A program made the translations under genes and the position numbers. A stretch of 14,057 nt of DNA, taken from contig CABUTN010000042.1 of assembly GCA_902494565.1 (NCBI GenBank), positions 1 to 14,057 on the forward strand, given 5' to 3'. Numbering within the stretch: position 1 is the stretch's first letter; each line of letters begins with the position of its first letter. The stretch is from an uncultured Collinsella sp. (lineage in GTDB: Bacteria; Actinomycetota; Coriobacteriia; Coriobacteriales; Coriobacteriaceae). The notes beneath the pieces are model-generated. The model was not told the DNA's origin and made no database searches. It worked only from the letters and a program-made list of their open reading frames with translations. This document shows positions 5,700 through 12,481 of this stretch, piece after piece.

Positions 5700-6800
5700 A
5701 TGGATTTGCTGATTGATATTCTGCTCGACGCCGGCAAGGACACGCTCTCGCTGCTGCCGTTCTTGTTGGTGACGTATCTGGCCCTCGAGACCTTGGAGCA
5801 CGTCGCGGGCGACCGAGTTAACGGGGCCATCAAGCGCGCCGGCGCCGCGGGTCCCGTGGTTGGCTCGTTGCTGGGTATGGTGCCGCAGTGCGGCTTTTCG
5901 GCCATGGCGGCAACGCTGTACGCCGGTCGCGTCGTGACCTTGGGCACGTTGGTGGCGGTGTTCCTTTCGACCTCCGATGAGATGCTGCCGCTGTTGCTCG
6001 CCGAGCAGGTGCCCGTGCAGACCATGGCGATGCTTTTGGCTTCGAAGGCACTGATCGCGCTGGTCACGGGCTTTATCGTGGACGCGGCTATCCGCGGCCT
6101 TCGTCGTAATGCCCGCGCGCATGCAGCGATTCGCCGTACCGTGCTGGGGACCGCTGCCAATCCGGCTCATGTGAACTGCGCGCACGACGACCATACCGGG
6201 GGCGACATCATTGATGAAGTGGCCGAGGCGGGCGTGAGCGCCGACCACATCCACGAGTTGTGCGAGCGCGACCATTGCGGTTGCGATGATGATGAAGATG
6301 AACACGAGCGCGACCACGGACACAGCCATGACCACGGTCACACGGGCGAGCATGAGCACCACCACGGCCATGGGCACGACCACGGTCACTCCCACGAAGG
6401 GACGCCTGTCCTGTCGATCATCCGCAGCGCGATCTCGCACACCGTCCAGGTCTCGGTATTCATTTTTCTGGTGACGCTGATTCTGGTCGCCGTGCTCGAG
6501 ACGTTCGGCGAGTCGGCAATCGAGCAGTTCCTGCGCGGCAACGAGACGCTTGCTGTCCTGGGCTCGGCGCTCGTCGGCCTGATCCCCAACTGCTCGGCCA
6601 GCGTGGTCATCACGCAGCTGTACCTGGAGGGCGCGCTGCAGCTGGCGCCGATGCTCGCTGGCACGCTCATCTCCGCCGGCGTGGGCTACCTGGTCCTGTT
6701 CCGCACCAACCGCAGCGCCCGCGAAAACGCTGTGTTTCTGATCATGATGTATGTCATCGGCGCGGGCTGGGGCCTTATCCTTTCCGCCTTTGGGCTCTAA
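5700..6800 (+). CDS. ArsP_2-family putative heavy-metal exporter with histidine-rich loop
   Basis: A 366-residue inner-membrane permease of the 10-TM heavy-metal exporter type (ArsP_2, sometimes annotated as arsenic efflux or putative manganese transporter). Two pseudo-repeated halves each carry the family motif: GMVPQCGFSAMAATLY (59-74), then LSTSDEMLP (89-97), and GLIPNCSASVVITQLYL (293-309). Between them lies a hydrophilic loop (about 150-235) with CERDHCGC (188-195) and a stretch with 15 histidines in 33 residues (201-233), which could bind Zn, Ni, Co or Mn. The start is the ATG at 5700; AAAGG lies about 11 nt upstream, slightly far. It diverges from the exonuclease gene and has its own promoter with paired repeats. 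It ends in a convergent region full of hairpins. Substrate not deducible; Zn or another divalent cation seems likelier than arsenic given the His loop. Confidence 0.85.
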   Translation: MDLLIDILLDAGKDTLSLLPFLLVTYLALETLEHVAGDRVNGAIKRAGAAGPVVGSLLGMVPQCGFSAMAATLYAGRVVTLGTLVAVFLSTSDEMLPLLLAEQVPVQTMAMLLASKALIALVTGFIVDAAIRGLRRNARAHAAIRRTVLGTAANPAHVNCAHDDHTGGDIIDEVAEAGVSADHIHELCERDHCGCDDDEDEHERDHGHSHDHGHTGEHEHHHGHGHDHGHSHEGTPVLSIIRSAISHTVQVSVFIFLVTLILVAVLETFGESAIEQFLRGNETLAVLGSALVGLIPNCSASVVITQLYLEGALQLAPMLAGTLISAGVGYLVLFRTNRSARENAVFLIMMYVIGAGWGLILSAFGL

Positions 6801-6849
6801 GTGGATGTTTGAGGCATGCCGTAAAACTAGGACATGCCATAAAATCCAC
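6801..6849 (+). terminator. Long interrupted hairpin directly after the exporter stop codon
   Basis: Arms pair as GTGGAT/ATCCAC, TTT/AAA and GGCATG/CATGCC with one bulged G and a 2-nt mismatch; loop 6819-6832. It starts one base after the TAA. No T run follows, so it may be a repeat element or mRNA 3'-end stabiliser rather than a terminator. Confidence 0.5.
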
Positions 6850-6893
6850 CGCCATGACCTGGGCGCTGGATGCGCGCCAATCGGCAAAACAAA

Positions 6894-6930
6894 AAGGTAG
6901 ATTTTTAGGCATGTCCCAAAAATCTACCTT
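6894..6930. terminator. Bidirectional hairpin between convergent genes
   Basis: A perfect 13-bp stem, AAGGTAGATTTTT/AAAAATCTACCTT, with an 11-nt loop. On the minus strand it is followed by TTTGTTTTG after the CCTT of the stem, so it can terminate the YaiI-type gene that ends 3 bp away. On the plus strand GTTT follows. It shares sequence with the hairpin at 6801-6849. Confidence 0.75.
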
Positions 6931-6932
6931 GT

Positions 6933-7415
6933 TTAGCGTAACAGCTCGGTGAGGTTGCGTTTAAAGCGGGCGCGGTCTTCGCTGGTAAATGCCGCCGGAC
7001 CGCGAGTGCGACCGCCGGCGCGGCGCACCTTCTTTTCCTCGTGGCGAATAAACAGTTGCATGTCGATGGTCGCCTTATCGTAGACGCGCCCGCGCACGCC
7101 GATGGCGGCGGCATCGCGCCCGAGCACCATGCTCGCCAAGCCAATGTCCTGCGTCACGACTATGTCGTCCGCCTGCAGGCGTTCGACAATGGCAAAGTCG
7201 GCGCTGTCGGCGCCCACGCTCACATCGAGCGTCGTGACCCAAAATCCGCGTCGCGCATGCTCGACGTCGCGCGGATCGTTGCGGCGAATGTGGCGTTCCA
7301 GGTTTTGTGTGCTGTTGCCGGCGATAATAACGGCGACGCCCGCTCGCCGCGCGCAGTCAATCGACTCGCGCGTGACCGGGCAGGCGTCGGCATCAATAAA
7401 GAGCGTTCGCGGCAT
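6933..7415 (-). CDS. YaiI/YqxD family protein (UPF0178, DUF188)
   Basis: 160 residues, the usual family length. The family is conserved, cytoplasmic, of uncertain function, with a PIN-like fold predicted to bind metal and perhaps nucleic acid. Landmarks are FIDADACPV (6-14), the acidic ADSADFAIVERLQADDIVVTQDIGLA region (about 69-94), RGRVYDKATID (108-118) and the C-terminal GGRTRGPAAFTSEDRARF (134-151). The ATG directly abuts the stop codon of the upstream hdeD-like gene, so translation is probably coupled, and the two form one unit ending at the 6894-6930 hairpin. Confidence 0.93.
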   Translation of the reverse strand: MPRTLFIDADACPVTRESIDCARRAGVAVIIAGNSTQNLERHIRRNDPRDVEHARRGFWVTTLDVSVGADSADFAIVERLQADDIVVTQDIGLASMVLGRDAAAIGVRGRVYDKATIDMQLFIRHEEKKVRRAGGRTRGPAAFTSEDRARFKRNLTELLR

Positions 7416-8017
7416 CTAGTGCACCAGTTTGCCAAATTGAATAGCGCGAACAATCAGCGTAACGCCAAACACCAGCAGCGCGGCGCCGCTAAAGATAACG
7501 AGCATCTTGGCCGACCACAGCGGATAGATAAACACGAACATGCCGGCGATGATGGAGAGTGCGCCGCTCAGTATAGCGAGGGCGCGGTTGGACGAAAGCT
7601 CGGACTCCAGAATGGACATGACACCTTCGACAATCCAGCCAAAGCCGGCCACGATAACCACCATCGTGGTGAGCGTCGCGGTCGAGAAGGCCTGGTTGCG
7701 CAGGATTATGACGCCGCCCAAGATAATGAGCAGGTTGGAGATGATGCTCGTCACGCGCCAGCCGGTGGGCAGCAGCGGCTCAAAAATGGCGGTGAACAGT
7801 CTGATGGCAGCAGTGATTACAAAGTAAAAACCCAGGACAGTCGTCAAAAAGACGAGGGACTTGGCGGGTGCAAAAAGCAGCGCGATGCCAGCAATGAGCG
7901 CTAAGACGCCCGTGATGGCGTAGATCCAGCGTACGGCCTTGACGGCTTTGCCCGCCTGCTTTTCTCGTCAAATCCAAACTGGCTCGTTTTTTGGTCATCG
8001 TTCTTAAAGATGCCCAT
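7416..8017 (-). pseudogene. HdeD-family membrane protein gene interrupted by a frameshift
   Basis: Six hydrophobic segments characterise HdeD-like (DUF308) proteins. A clear start exists at 8017: AAAGGAG lies 5 nt before an ATG coding MGIFKNDDQKTSQFGFDEK. That frame shifts at an A4 run (7960-7963 on the plus strand as TTTT) and stops 20 codons later. The -1 frame continues as QAGKAVKAVRWIYAITGVLAL, the first membrane helix, and runs without stops to 7416 with five more helices (for example LGFYFVITAAIRLF and LAILSGALSIIAGMFVFIYP). Together they make about 200 residues, the normal size. The long frame alone would have to start at an internal TTG (7847) without a ribosome site. Explanations are a base-calling error in the A run, a recent mutation, phase variation, or -1 frameshifting. 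Precedes and is likely co-transcribed with the YaiI-type gene. Confidence 0.8.
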
Positions 8018-8281
8018 AATGTCTCCTTTCCGTGCGGTGCACGTCGCGTTCATTGCTCTCCGTGCGGCGTACGCCAAAAGTGCTGCAACAAGTATCGCCC
8101 AAGGGCGCCGATGCATGGGGCGGGAAGGACGAATTGCCGCCCCACATTCCCGAATTGTTACTTTTGTTCCCGCTCCAGTGAGGATTAATCAACAATTGTA
8201 GAACATTACGCCGCTGTATGTAATTGCCTAGGTTTTAGGTTAGATTCTCCTAAGAACAATTGCCCGAAATTGGGGGTCCCT
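8018..8281. other. Divergent intergenic region
   Basis: 264 bp between the hdeD-like and nitroreductase genes. It contains a hairpin TGGGGCGG-13-CCGCCCCA (8116-8144) of unknown role and a possible plus-strand promoter listed separately. No coding frame with a ribosome site was found. Confidence 0.5.
8196..8224 (+). promoter_or_regulatory. Possible promoter of the nitroreductase gene
   Basis: TTGTAG (8196-8201), a 17-nt spacer and TGTAAT (8219-8224), five of six matches to the -10 consensus and a weak -35. Confidence 0.35.
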
Positions 8282-8953
8282 ATGAACGAAACAGTTCCCG
8301 CGGCGCCGGTAAGCGCTGAGTCGATGGCAAAGCAGGGTTGCGAAAAGCTCGGCTTGGACGCGTTTGATGCGTTGGTTCGTCGCGCCCGCACGTGCCGTCG
8401 CTTTGACGAGTCCATGCGCGTGCCGCGTGAGTTTTTGCTCGAGCTGGCAGAGCTGGCTCACCTAGCTCCCTGTGGTGCCAATGCTCAGCGTCTTCGTTTT
8501 CATGTGGTGAGCGGTGCCGAGGATTGCGCGCGCGTATTTGATGAGCTTGCATGGGCCGGCGCGCTTAAGGATTGGCCTGGTCCTGCCGAGGGCGAGCGCC
8601 CGACCGGCTACATCGCGATTCTGGCCGAGCGCGCCGTTCCGGGCAAGCCCGCCGCTCCCATTACCGAGGTCGACACGGGCATTGCCGCGCAGACGATGAT
8701 GCTCGCCGCCCGCAGCGCCACGCCCGAGGTGGCAGCCTGCATGTTCAAGGCCTTTACGCCCCACGCGATCGATGCCATGGGGCTCGATAACGACAAGTAT
8801 GAGCTCAAGCTGATCATGGCGTTTGGCGTTCCGGCCGAGACACAGGTGATTGATGCGATCGATTCCAACCCCGACGGCTCCATCAATTATTGGCGCGACG
8901 AGGCGCAGGTGCACCACGTACCCAAGCGTTCGCTCGCCGACGTGCTGGTGTAG
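8282..8953 (+). CDS. Nitroreductase-family FMN oxidoreductase
   Basis: 223 residues from the ATG at 8282; GGGGG about 7 nt upstream is a modest ribosome site. Family features are the N-terminal arginine-rich FMN phosphate site RRARTCRRFDES (33-44), APCGANAQRLRFHVV (62-76, corresponding to the usual SPSGxNxQPWxF flavin loop), GYIAILAE in the central strand, TEVDTGIAAQTMMLAAR (helix lining the dimer interface) and LKLIMAFGVPAE near the end. Members reduce nitroaromatics, quinones or flavins with NAD(P)H, usually as dimers. The physiological substrate is unknown; in anaerobic gut actinobacteria such enzymes are often assigned to redox balance or xenobiotic reduction. An in-frame TTG at 8270 is a less likely start because it overlaps the ribosome site. 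A hairpin separates it from the phosphatase pair downstream. Confidence 0.85.
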   Translation: MNETVPAAPVSAESMAKQGCEKLGLDAFDALVRRARTCRRFDESMRVPREFLLELAELAHLAPCGANAQRLRFHVVSGAEDCARVFDELAWAGALKDWPGPAEGERPTGYIAILAERAVPGKPAAPITEVDTGIAAQTMMLAARSATPEVAACMFKAFTPHAIDAMGLDNDKYELKLIMAFGVPAETQVIDAIDSNPDGSINYWRDEAQVHHVPKRSLADVLV

Positions 8954-8985
8954 TTGAGCGTCATCGCGGCGTGATCAGACGGTAA

Positions 8986-9020
8986 ACCACCACAAAGGTG
9001 CCTGTCCCCTTTGTGGTGGT
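8986..9020. repeat. Perfect 13-bp stem hairpin, REP-like
   Basis: ACCACCACAAAGG/CCTTTGTGGTGGT with a 9-nt loop, between the nitroreductase stop and the ribosome site of the first phosphatase gene. No T tract follows in either direction. The minus-strand loop region reads GGGGACAGGCACC, resembling the loop of the 6894-6930 hairpin. It may be a dispersed palindromic repeat and could also attenuate read-through. Confidence 0.7.
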
Positions 9021-9035
9021 ACGAGGGGAGGGTGT

Positions 9036-9578
9036 GTGGCAGATCTGTATTTGGTGCGGCATGGGCAGACTGAGCTCAATGTGCAGAGCATTTTGCAGGG
9101 CTGGCACGATTCGCCGCTTACGGCGCGCGGGCGTCAGCAGGCGCTGGCGACGCGCGCGGCGTTTGCGGCGCGTGGCGTGGCCTTTGATCATGTGTATTCC
9201 TCGCCGTTGGGCCGGGCGCGGCATACGGCCGAGCTTATCGTTGACGAGGGCCGTTCCATAGAGCTGGTCGATGACCTGCGTGAGTGGCATTTTGGCTCGC
9301 TGGAGGGCACATCAAATCGCGAGATGCCGCCGCAGCCCTGGGGCGATTATCCGGTTGCCTTTGGTGGCGAGTCGGAAAGTGAGCTTCGCGCACGTATGGT
9401 CGGGGCGCTGTCCCGCATCATGGCCAGGCCGCAGCACGACTGCGTGCTGGCGGTTTCCCACGGCTCAGCCTGCCAGGAGTTTCTTGAGTATGTGACTGGC
9501 GAGGGAGAGCTACCCGACAACGGTGCCGTGCTTCATTTTGGCTATTGCGACGGGGCGTTTTCGCTCTTGGGTTGGTAA
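9036..9578 (+). CDS. Histidine phosphatase / phosphoglycerate mutase-like protein (first of a tandem pair)
   Basis: 180 residues starting at GTG 9036, with a strong purine-rich AGGGGAGGG just upstream. The catalytic motif LVRHGQT holds Arg8 and the phospho-accepting His9. Arg60 (SSPLGRARHTAE), Glu83 (LREWHFGSLEG) and His142 (AVSHGSA) complete the phosphate pocket of the branch-1 histidine phosphatase superfamily. It probably acts on a small phosphorylated metabolite. The length and short C-terminus suit a cobC/GpmB-like phosphatase rather than a glycolytic dPGM (about 230-250 residues). The next gene is a close paralogue 17 bp downstream, giving a two-gene unit. Confidence 0.9.
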   Translation: MADLYLVRHGQTELNVQSILQGWHDSPLTARGRQQALATRAAFAARGVAFDHVYSSPLGRARHTAELIVDEGRSIELVDDLREWHFGSLEGTSNREMPPQPWGDYPVAFGGESESELRARMVGALSRIMARPQHDCVLAVSHGSACQEFLEYVTGEGELPDNGAVLHFGYCDGAFSLLGW

Positions 9579-9595
9579 CGAACGAAAGGACCCCT

Positions 9596-10231
9596 ATGAA
9601 TAAAGATCTGTATCTGGTCCGTCATGGACAGACGATATTCAACCTTAAGCGTATCATTCAGGGGTGGAGTGATTCGCCGCTTACGCAGTTGGGTTGCGAC
9701 CAGGCGGCGCGCGCCGGCATGTTTTTACGTGCGCGCGGCATTGAGCCCGATCATGCCTACACCTCCACGCTTCATCGCACCGAGCAGACTATCGCCAACT
9801 TGTGGCCGGGCTTGGCGTACGAGCGCCTGGACGGTCTGCGCGAGTGGTTCTTTGGCGACTTTGAGGCCGAGCGCGTGATGCTTATGCCCGAGCGCCCGTG
9901 GCGAGATTTCTATCGTCAGTTTGGCGGCGAGGGCCAGATGCAGGTGCGTGAGCGCATGGTGGCGACGATAACCGATCTTATGCGACGTCCGGACCACGAG
10001 TGCGTGCTCGCGGTGAGCCACGGCTCGGCCATCAAGGAGTTTTTGGATCACGTGCGGGGCGCGGCGGCCGACGAGCGCGAACGCGTGCCGGGCAACTGCT
10101 CAGTGCTGCATTTTGCGTTTGACGATGCGGCCGATACGTTTGAACTGGTCGAAGTCTTTACGCAGGAAGACTACGCGCGCGAGCTGGGGCTTGAACCGCT
10201 CGTGGCTACTGCGGGTCCGCAGCGCGGATAA
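9596..10231 (+). CDS. Histidine phosphatase / phosphoglycerate mutase-like protein (second of a tandem pair)
   Basis: 211 residues from the ATG at 9596, preceded by AAAGGA at 6-7 nt. A longer in-frame start at 9545 is unlikely because it overlaps the previous gene and ignores this site. Catalytic residues are Arg9/His10 (LVRHGQT), Arg61 (TSTLHRTEQT), Glu83 (LREWFFGDFE) and His142 (AVSHGSA). It shares long blocks with the upstream gene (YLVRHGQT, QGW-DSPLT, LREW-FG, CVLAVSHGSA-EFL), so the pair arose by tandem duplication. It has an extra insert (about 156-166) and a 20-residue C-terminal extension. Substrate unknown. Transcription ends at the 10279-10315 hairpin. Confidence 0.9.
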   Translation: MNKDLYLVRHGQTIFNLKRIIQGWSDSPLTQLGCDQAARAGMFLRARGIEPDHAYTSTLHRTEQTIANLWPGLAYERLDGLREWFFGDFEAERVMLMPERPWRDFYRQFGGEGQMQVRERMVATITDLMRRPDHECVLAVSHGSAIKEFLDHVRGAAADERERVPGNCSVLHFAFDDAADTFELVEVFTQEDYARELGLEPLVATAGPQRG

Positions 10232-10278
10232 CGCGAGCGTGGCGGCACGAGTCGCCGGCATAACTTCTCGACGCAAAA

Positions 10279-10315
10279 GGGGCGGAGATGCATGTACCTG
10301 CTGCATCTCCGCCCC
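10279..10315. terminator. Bidirectional rho-independent terminator
   Basis: A perfect 14-bp stem GGGGCGGAGATGCA/TGCATCTCCGCCCC with a 9-nt loop. TTTT follows directly on the minus strand; CTGTTTGTT follows on the plus strand. It lies between the convergent ends of the phosphatase pair and the DUF1015-like gene. Confidence 0.88.
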
Positions 10316-10360
10316 CTGTTTGTTGAGCTGCCGATTTTTGCGCCGGGCGGTCTGGTTTTG

Positions 10361-11044
10361 CTAGAACCGCGCGATCTGGTGGGTGAGCAGGCCCATCGGG
10401 ACCTGCGGCGCGCCGCCGCTGACCTGCGCGGCGGGGAAGAGCACAGCTACGGTAAAGTTGAACGGCTCTTTGCCCGTGTAGGTGCCGGCGGCACGGGCAT
10501 CGTCGGCCAGGAGCTGTGATGCCCCGACCAGCGCGGCAGCGTAGGCGGGGTCGTCGGCCAGTGCCGGCTCCGGCGCCTGGTCGAGCATGGCACGGATGGC
10601 GCCGACAGCGTCCTCGCGCTTGACTTCCCACACGCGATGCGTGATGCCCGCGGGATCGGTGACGGCGTAGAGCGATGCGCCTTCTTTGGCGGCGCCCAGG
10701 ATGATATCCATGACGGGCGACGCCTCGTAGGCGAGCGACACGGGGCGCGGCTGAACTTTGAGTTCGGCGATCGAGTGCGCAGCGGCGGCCACGTCAGCGC
10801 TGGCATCGCCCTTGTCGCCCGCAAGTACACTCGTTGGACAAATCGCCACGACAGCCGTCACGCGTCCCGGCTCGCCCGAGCATTCGTACACGTAATACGC
10901 CGCACCCGGGTCCTTGAGCATCAGGCCATCGGCAATGGCTTCGCGCAGGGCTTCGTTGTCACTCAGAATACCGCCCATTGCGGGCAGCGCCTCGAGCACG
11001 CGGTCCTGAGCCGGGCGGATGCAGGGAAACGGAAGTGCTTTCAT
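10361..11044 (-). CDS. Short, divergent DUF1015-like protein
   Basis: 227 residues, about half the usual DUF1015 length (about 400). Similar blocks by eye are the N-terminus ALPFPCIRPA, LMLKDPGAAYYVYECSG (family: FYIYR...), RVTAVVAICPTSVLAG, the segment RPVSLAYEASP, LYAVTDPAGITHRVWEVKRED (family: DGITHxVW) and FNFTVAVLFPAAQV. The hallmark ADGHHR motif is absent; the matching region reads LVGASQLLADDARAAG. DUF1015 genes are often found next to serA/serC, which are just upstream here, supporting the call. AGGA lies about 7 nt before the ATG. It follows the M20 peptidase gene by 39 bp, probably in one transcript. Function unknown, and catalytic inactivity is possible. Confidence 0.6.
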   Translation of the reverse strand: MKALPFPCIRPAQDRVLEALPAMGGILSDNEALREAIADGLMLKDPGAAYYVYECSGEPGRVTAVVAICPTSVLAGDKGDASADVAAAAHSIAELKVQPRPVSLAYEASPVMDIILGAAKEGASLYAVTDPAGITHRVWEVKREDAVGAIRAMLDQAPEPALADDPAYAAALVGASQLLADDARAAGTYTGKEPFNFTVAVLFPAAQVSGGAPQVPMGLLTHQIARF

Positions 11045-11083
11045 GGGCGGTCCTAACGCACGAGTCGGTTTGTTCGCGGCTTA

Positions 11084-12304
11084 TTATGCCCCAACTTGGC
11101 CGCTCGCGTCCCAGAGCACGTTATCGGCGAGCGCGATTAGCACCTGCTGACAACGAACGATATCGGCGTGGGGTACATATTCGTTGGGCTTGTGCGCGAG
11201 CGCGAGCGACCCGGGACCGTAGCTCATGCAATTGCAGTTACCTGTCTTGCCGGCAATGACGGCGGTGTCGGTGTAGCCGGTAAAGAAGCCGACGGTCGTG
11301 TCCGCGCCCGTCACATCGTCTGCTGCGCACTTGAGTGCAGCTAGAAGGGGAGAGGCCGGATTGCGCTCGATAGTGGGGCGGTCGCCTGTCACGGTATAGC
11401 TTCCATGGCAGCCGGGGACCGCGGCTTCGGCAACGGCGATGGCCTGCTCTACCATGCGCGTCGCGGCGGCCGTATCGGTCGGCGGCGTCAGACGCATGTC
11501 GACCCAGACCTTGGCGTGGTCGGGCACGACGTAGGGGCGATATCCGCCTTCGATTTGGCCAAACGTGATGGTCGAAGGCCCCAGCTCATCGTGCGCGGGC
11601 AGCGCCACAAACGCGCGACGGAGCGAACACACGACCTCGGCCATGGCGGCGACGGCATCCGCGCCCTTCCAGGGCTGGCTCGCATGCGCCGTCACGCCAG
11701 CCATTTCAATCTCGAACCACGTGCGCCCCTTGTGCGCCACCTGGATCTGTCCGTCTGTGGGCTCGGTGTCCAACACCCATTCACGCGAGCCGACCCAGCC
11801 AGCATCGATCGCGGCCTCTGAGCCGCGCATAAAGTCTTCCTCGTCGACTGAGCAGATGAGCGAAAAGCCGCGTCGGGGCAGCTCGCCCTCTGCCGCTACG
11901 CGCTCGAGTGCATGGACAAGTGCGGTAATGGCGCAGGCCAGTCCGCCCTTCATGTCGCAGGCACCGCGGCCGTAGAGCTTGCCATCGCGCACGACCGCCC
12001 CGAGCGGCGTAATGTCCGCGTCCCAGCCGTCGCCCAGCGTAACGGTATCCATATGGCAGATATAGACGAGTCGCGGCTCGTCGCTCCGCCCCGGCACGGT
12101 GACCATAAGGTTGCGGCGCCCGGGGAGTACTTCGAGTTCCTCAACCTGCACGGCATGGAGCACCGGATGGCTCAGCCGCTCCAGTTGAGCCTCAACCAGC
12201 GCTTTGACAAAGCGCTCAATCTCGTCTTCATATGCGCCCGGGTCTGAGCTGTCAATCCGCACAAGGTCCTGCGCAAGCCGCCAGGCAAAATCTGTATCAA
12301 CCAT
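11084..12304 (-). CDS. M20-family metallopeptidase/deacylase (ArgE/DapE/CPG2-like)
   Basis: 406 residues from the ATG at 12304, which has GAGGTG 5-6 nt upstream. An in-frame ATG 49 codons further out would begin beyond the serA terminator and is rejected. Metal ligands of the co-catalytic Zn site are visible: His84 in YICHMDTV, Asp117 in YGRGACDMKGG, Glu155/Glu156 in SVDEED (general base and bridge), Glu181 or Asp179 in VLDTEPTD and a C-terminal His in LALAHKPNEYV. VTAHASQPWKGADA (204-217) is the dimerisation-domain signature. It hydrolyses an amide bond of a small substrate such as an N-acyl amino acid, succinyl-diaminopimelate or a dipeptide; which one cannot be told. It is co-directional with serA but separated by a terminator, and likely co-transcribed with the DUF1015-like gene. 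Confidence 0.88.
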   Translation of the reverse strand: MVDTDFAWRLAQDLVRIDSSDPGAYEDEIERFVKALVEAQLERLSHPVLHAVQVEELEVLPGRRNLMVTVPGRSDEPRLVYICHMDTVTLGDGWDADITPLGAVVRDGKLYGRGACDMKGGLACAITALVHALERVAAEGELPRRGFSLICSVDEEDFMRGSEAAIDAGWVGSREWVLDTEPTDGQIQVAHKGRTWFEIEMAGVTAHASQPWKGADAVAAMAEVVCSLRRAFVALPAHDELGPSTITFGQIEGGYRPYVVPDHAKVWVDMRLTPPTDTAAATRMVEQAIAVAEAAVPGCHGSYTVTGDRPTIERNPASPLLAALKCAADDVTGADTTVGFFTGYTDTAVIAGKTGNCNCMSYGPGSLALAHKPNEYVPHADIVRCQQVLIALADNVLWDASGQVGA

Positions 12305-12337
12305 AGACACCTCACAGATAGTTAGGTCAACATACAG

Positions 12338-12343
12338 ATTGTA
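12338..12343 (-). promoter_or_regulatory. Possible -10 element for the M20 peptidase gene
   Basis: TACAAT on the minus strand, 34 bp before the ATG and downstream of the serA terminator. The best -35 at suitable spacing (TGCACT) is poor. Confidence 0.3.
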
Positions 12344-12387
12344 TGCCAAGAAGCGGCTCAGTGCATTTAATGGAGCGTTCACAAAAA

Positions 12388-12419
12388 CGGGGGCGCCTCT
12401 CGTGCGAAAGGCGCCCCCG
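12388..12419 (-). terminator. Rho-independent terminator of the serC-serA unit
   Basis: A perfect 11-bp GC-rich stem CGGGGGCGCCT/AGGCGCCCCCG with a 10-nt loop, followed on the minus strand by TTTTTGT. It lies about 65 bp beyond the serA stop codon. Confidence 0.93.
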
Positions 12420-12481
12420 CGGGCATTCAATGTCGGTGACGGGCAGGCCACATGGGGAACTGCCCGTCAGATCAGCCGACG

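Noticed and set aside
5661..6887. 408-codon minus-strand open frame opposite the metal exporter
   Set aside because: An antisense shadow of the histidine-rich coding strand; the exporter is unmistakable on the other strand.
7416..7847. The hdeD-like gene starting at the internal TTG
   Set aside because: No ribosome site there, the first membrane helix would be lost, and a complete N-terminus with a strong site exists upstream in the other frame.
7041..7904. Long plus-strand open frame opposite the YaiI and HdeD genes
   Set aside because: A shadow frame in high-GC DNA; low-complexity polar sequence with no ribosome site or family pattern, opposite well-recognised genes.
9545..9595. Longer start for the second histidine phosphatase
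   Set aside because: It overlaps the end of the previous gene and bypasses the AAAGGA site before 9596; the family motif begins right after the later ATG.
12305..12451. N-terminal extension of the M20 gene
   Set aside because: It would require translation starting upstream of the serA terminator hairpin; a good ribosome site supports the start at 12304.
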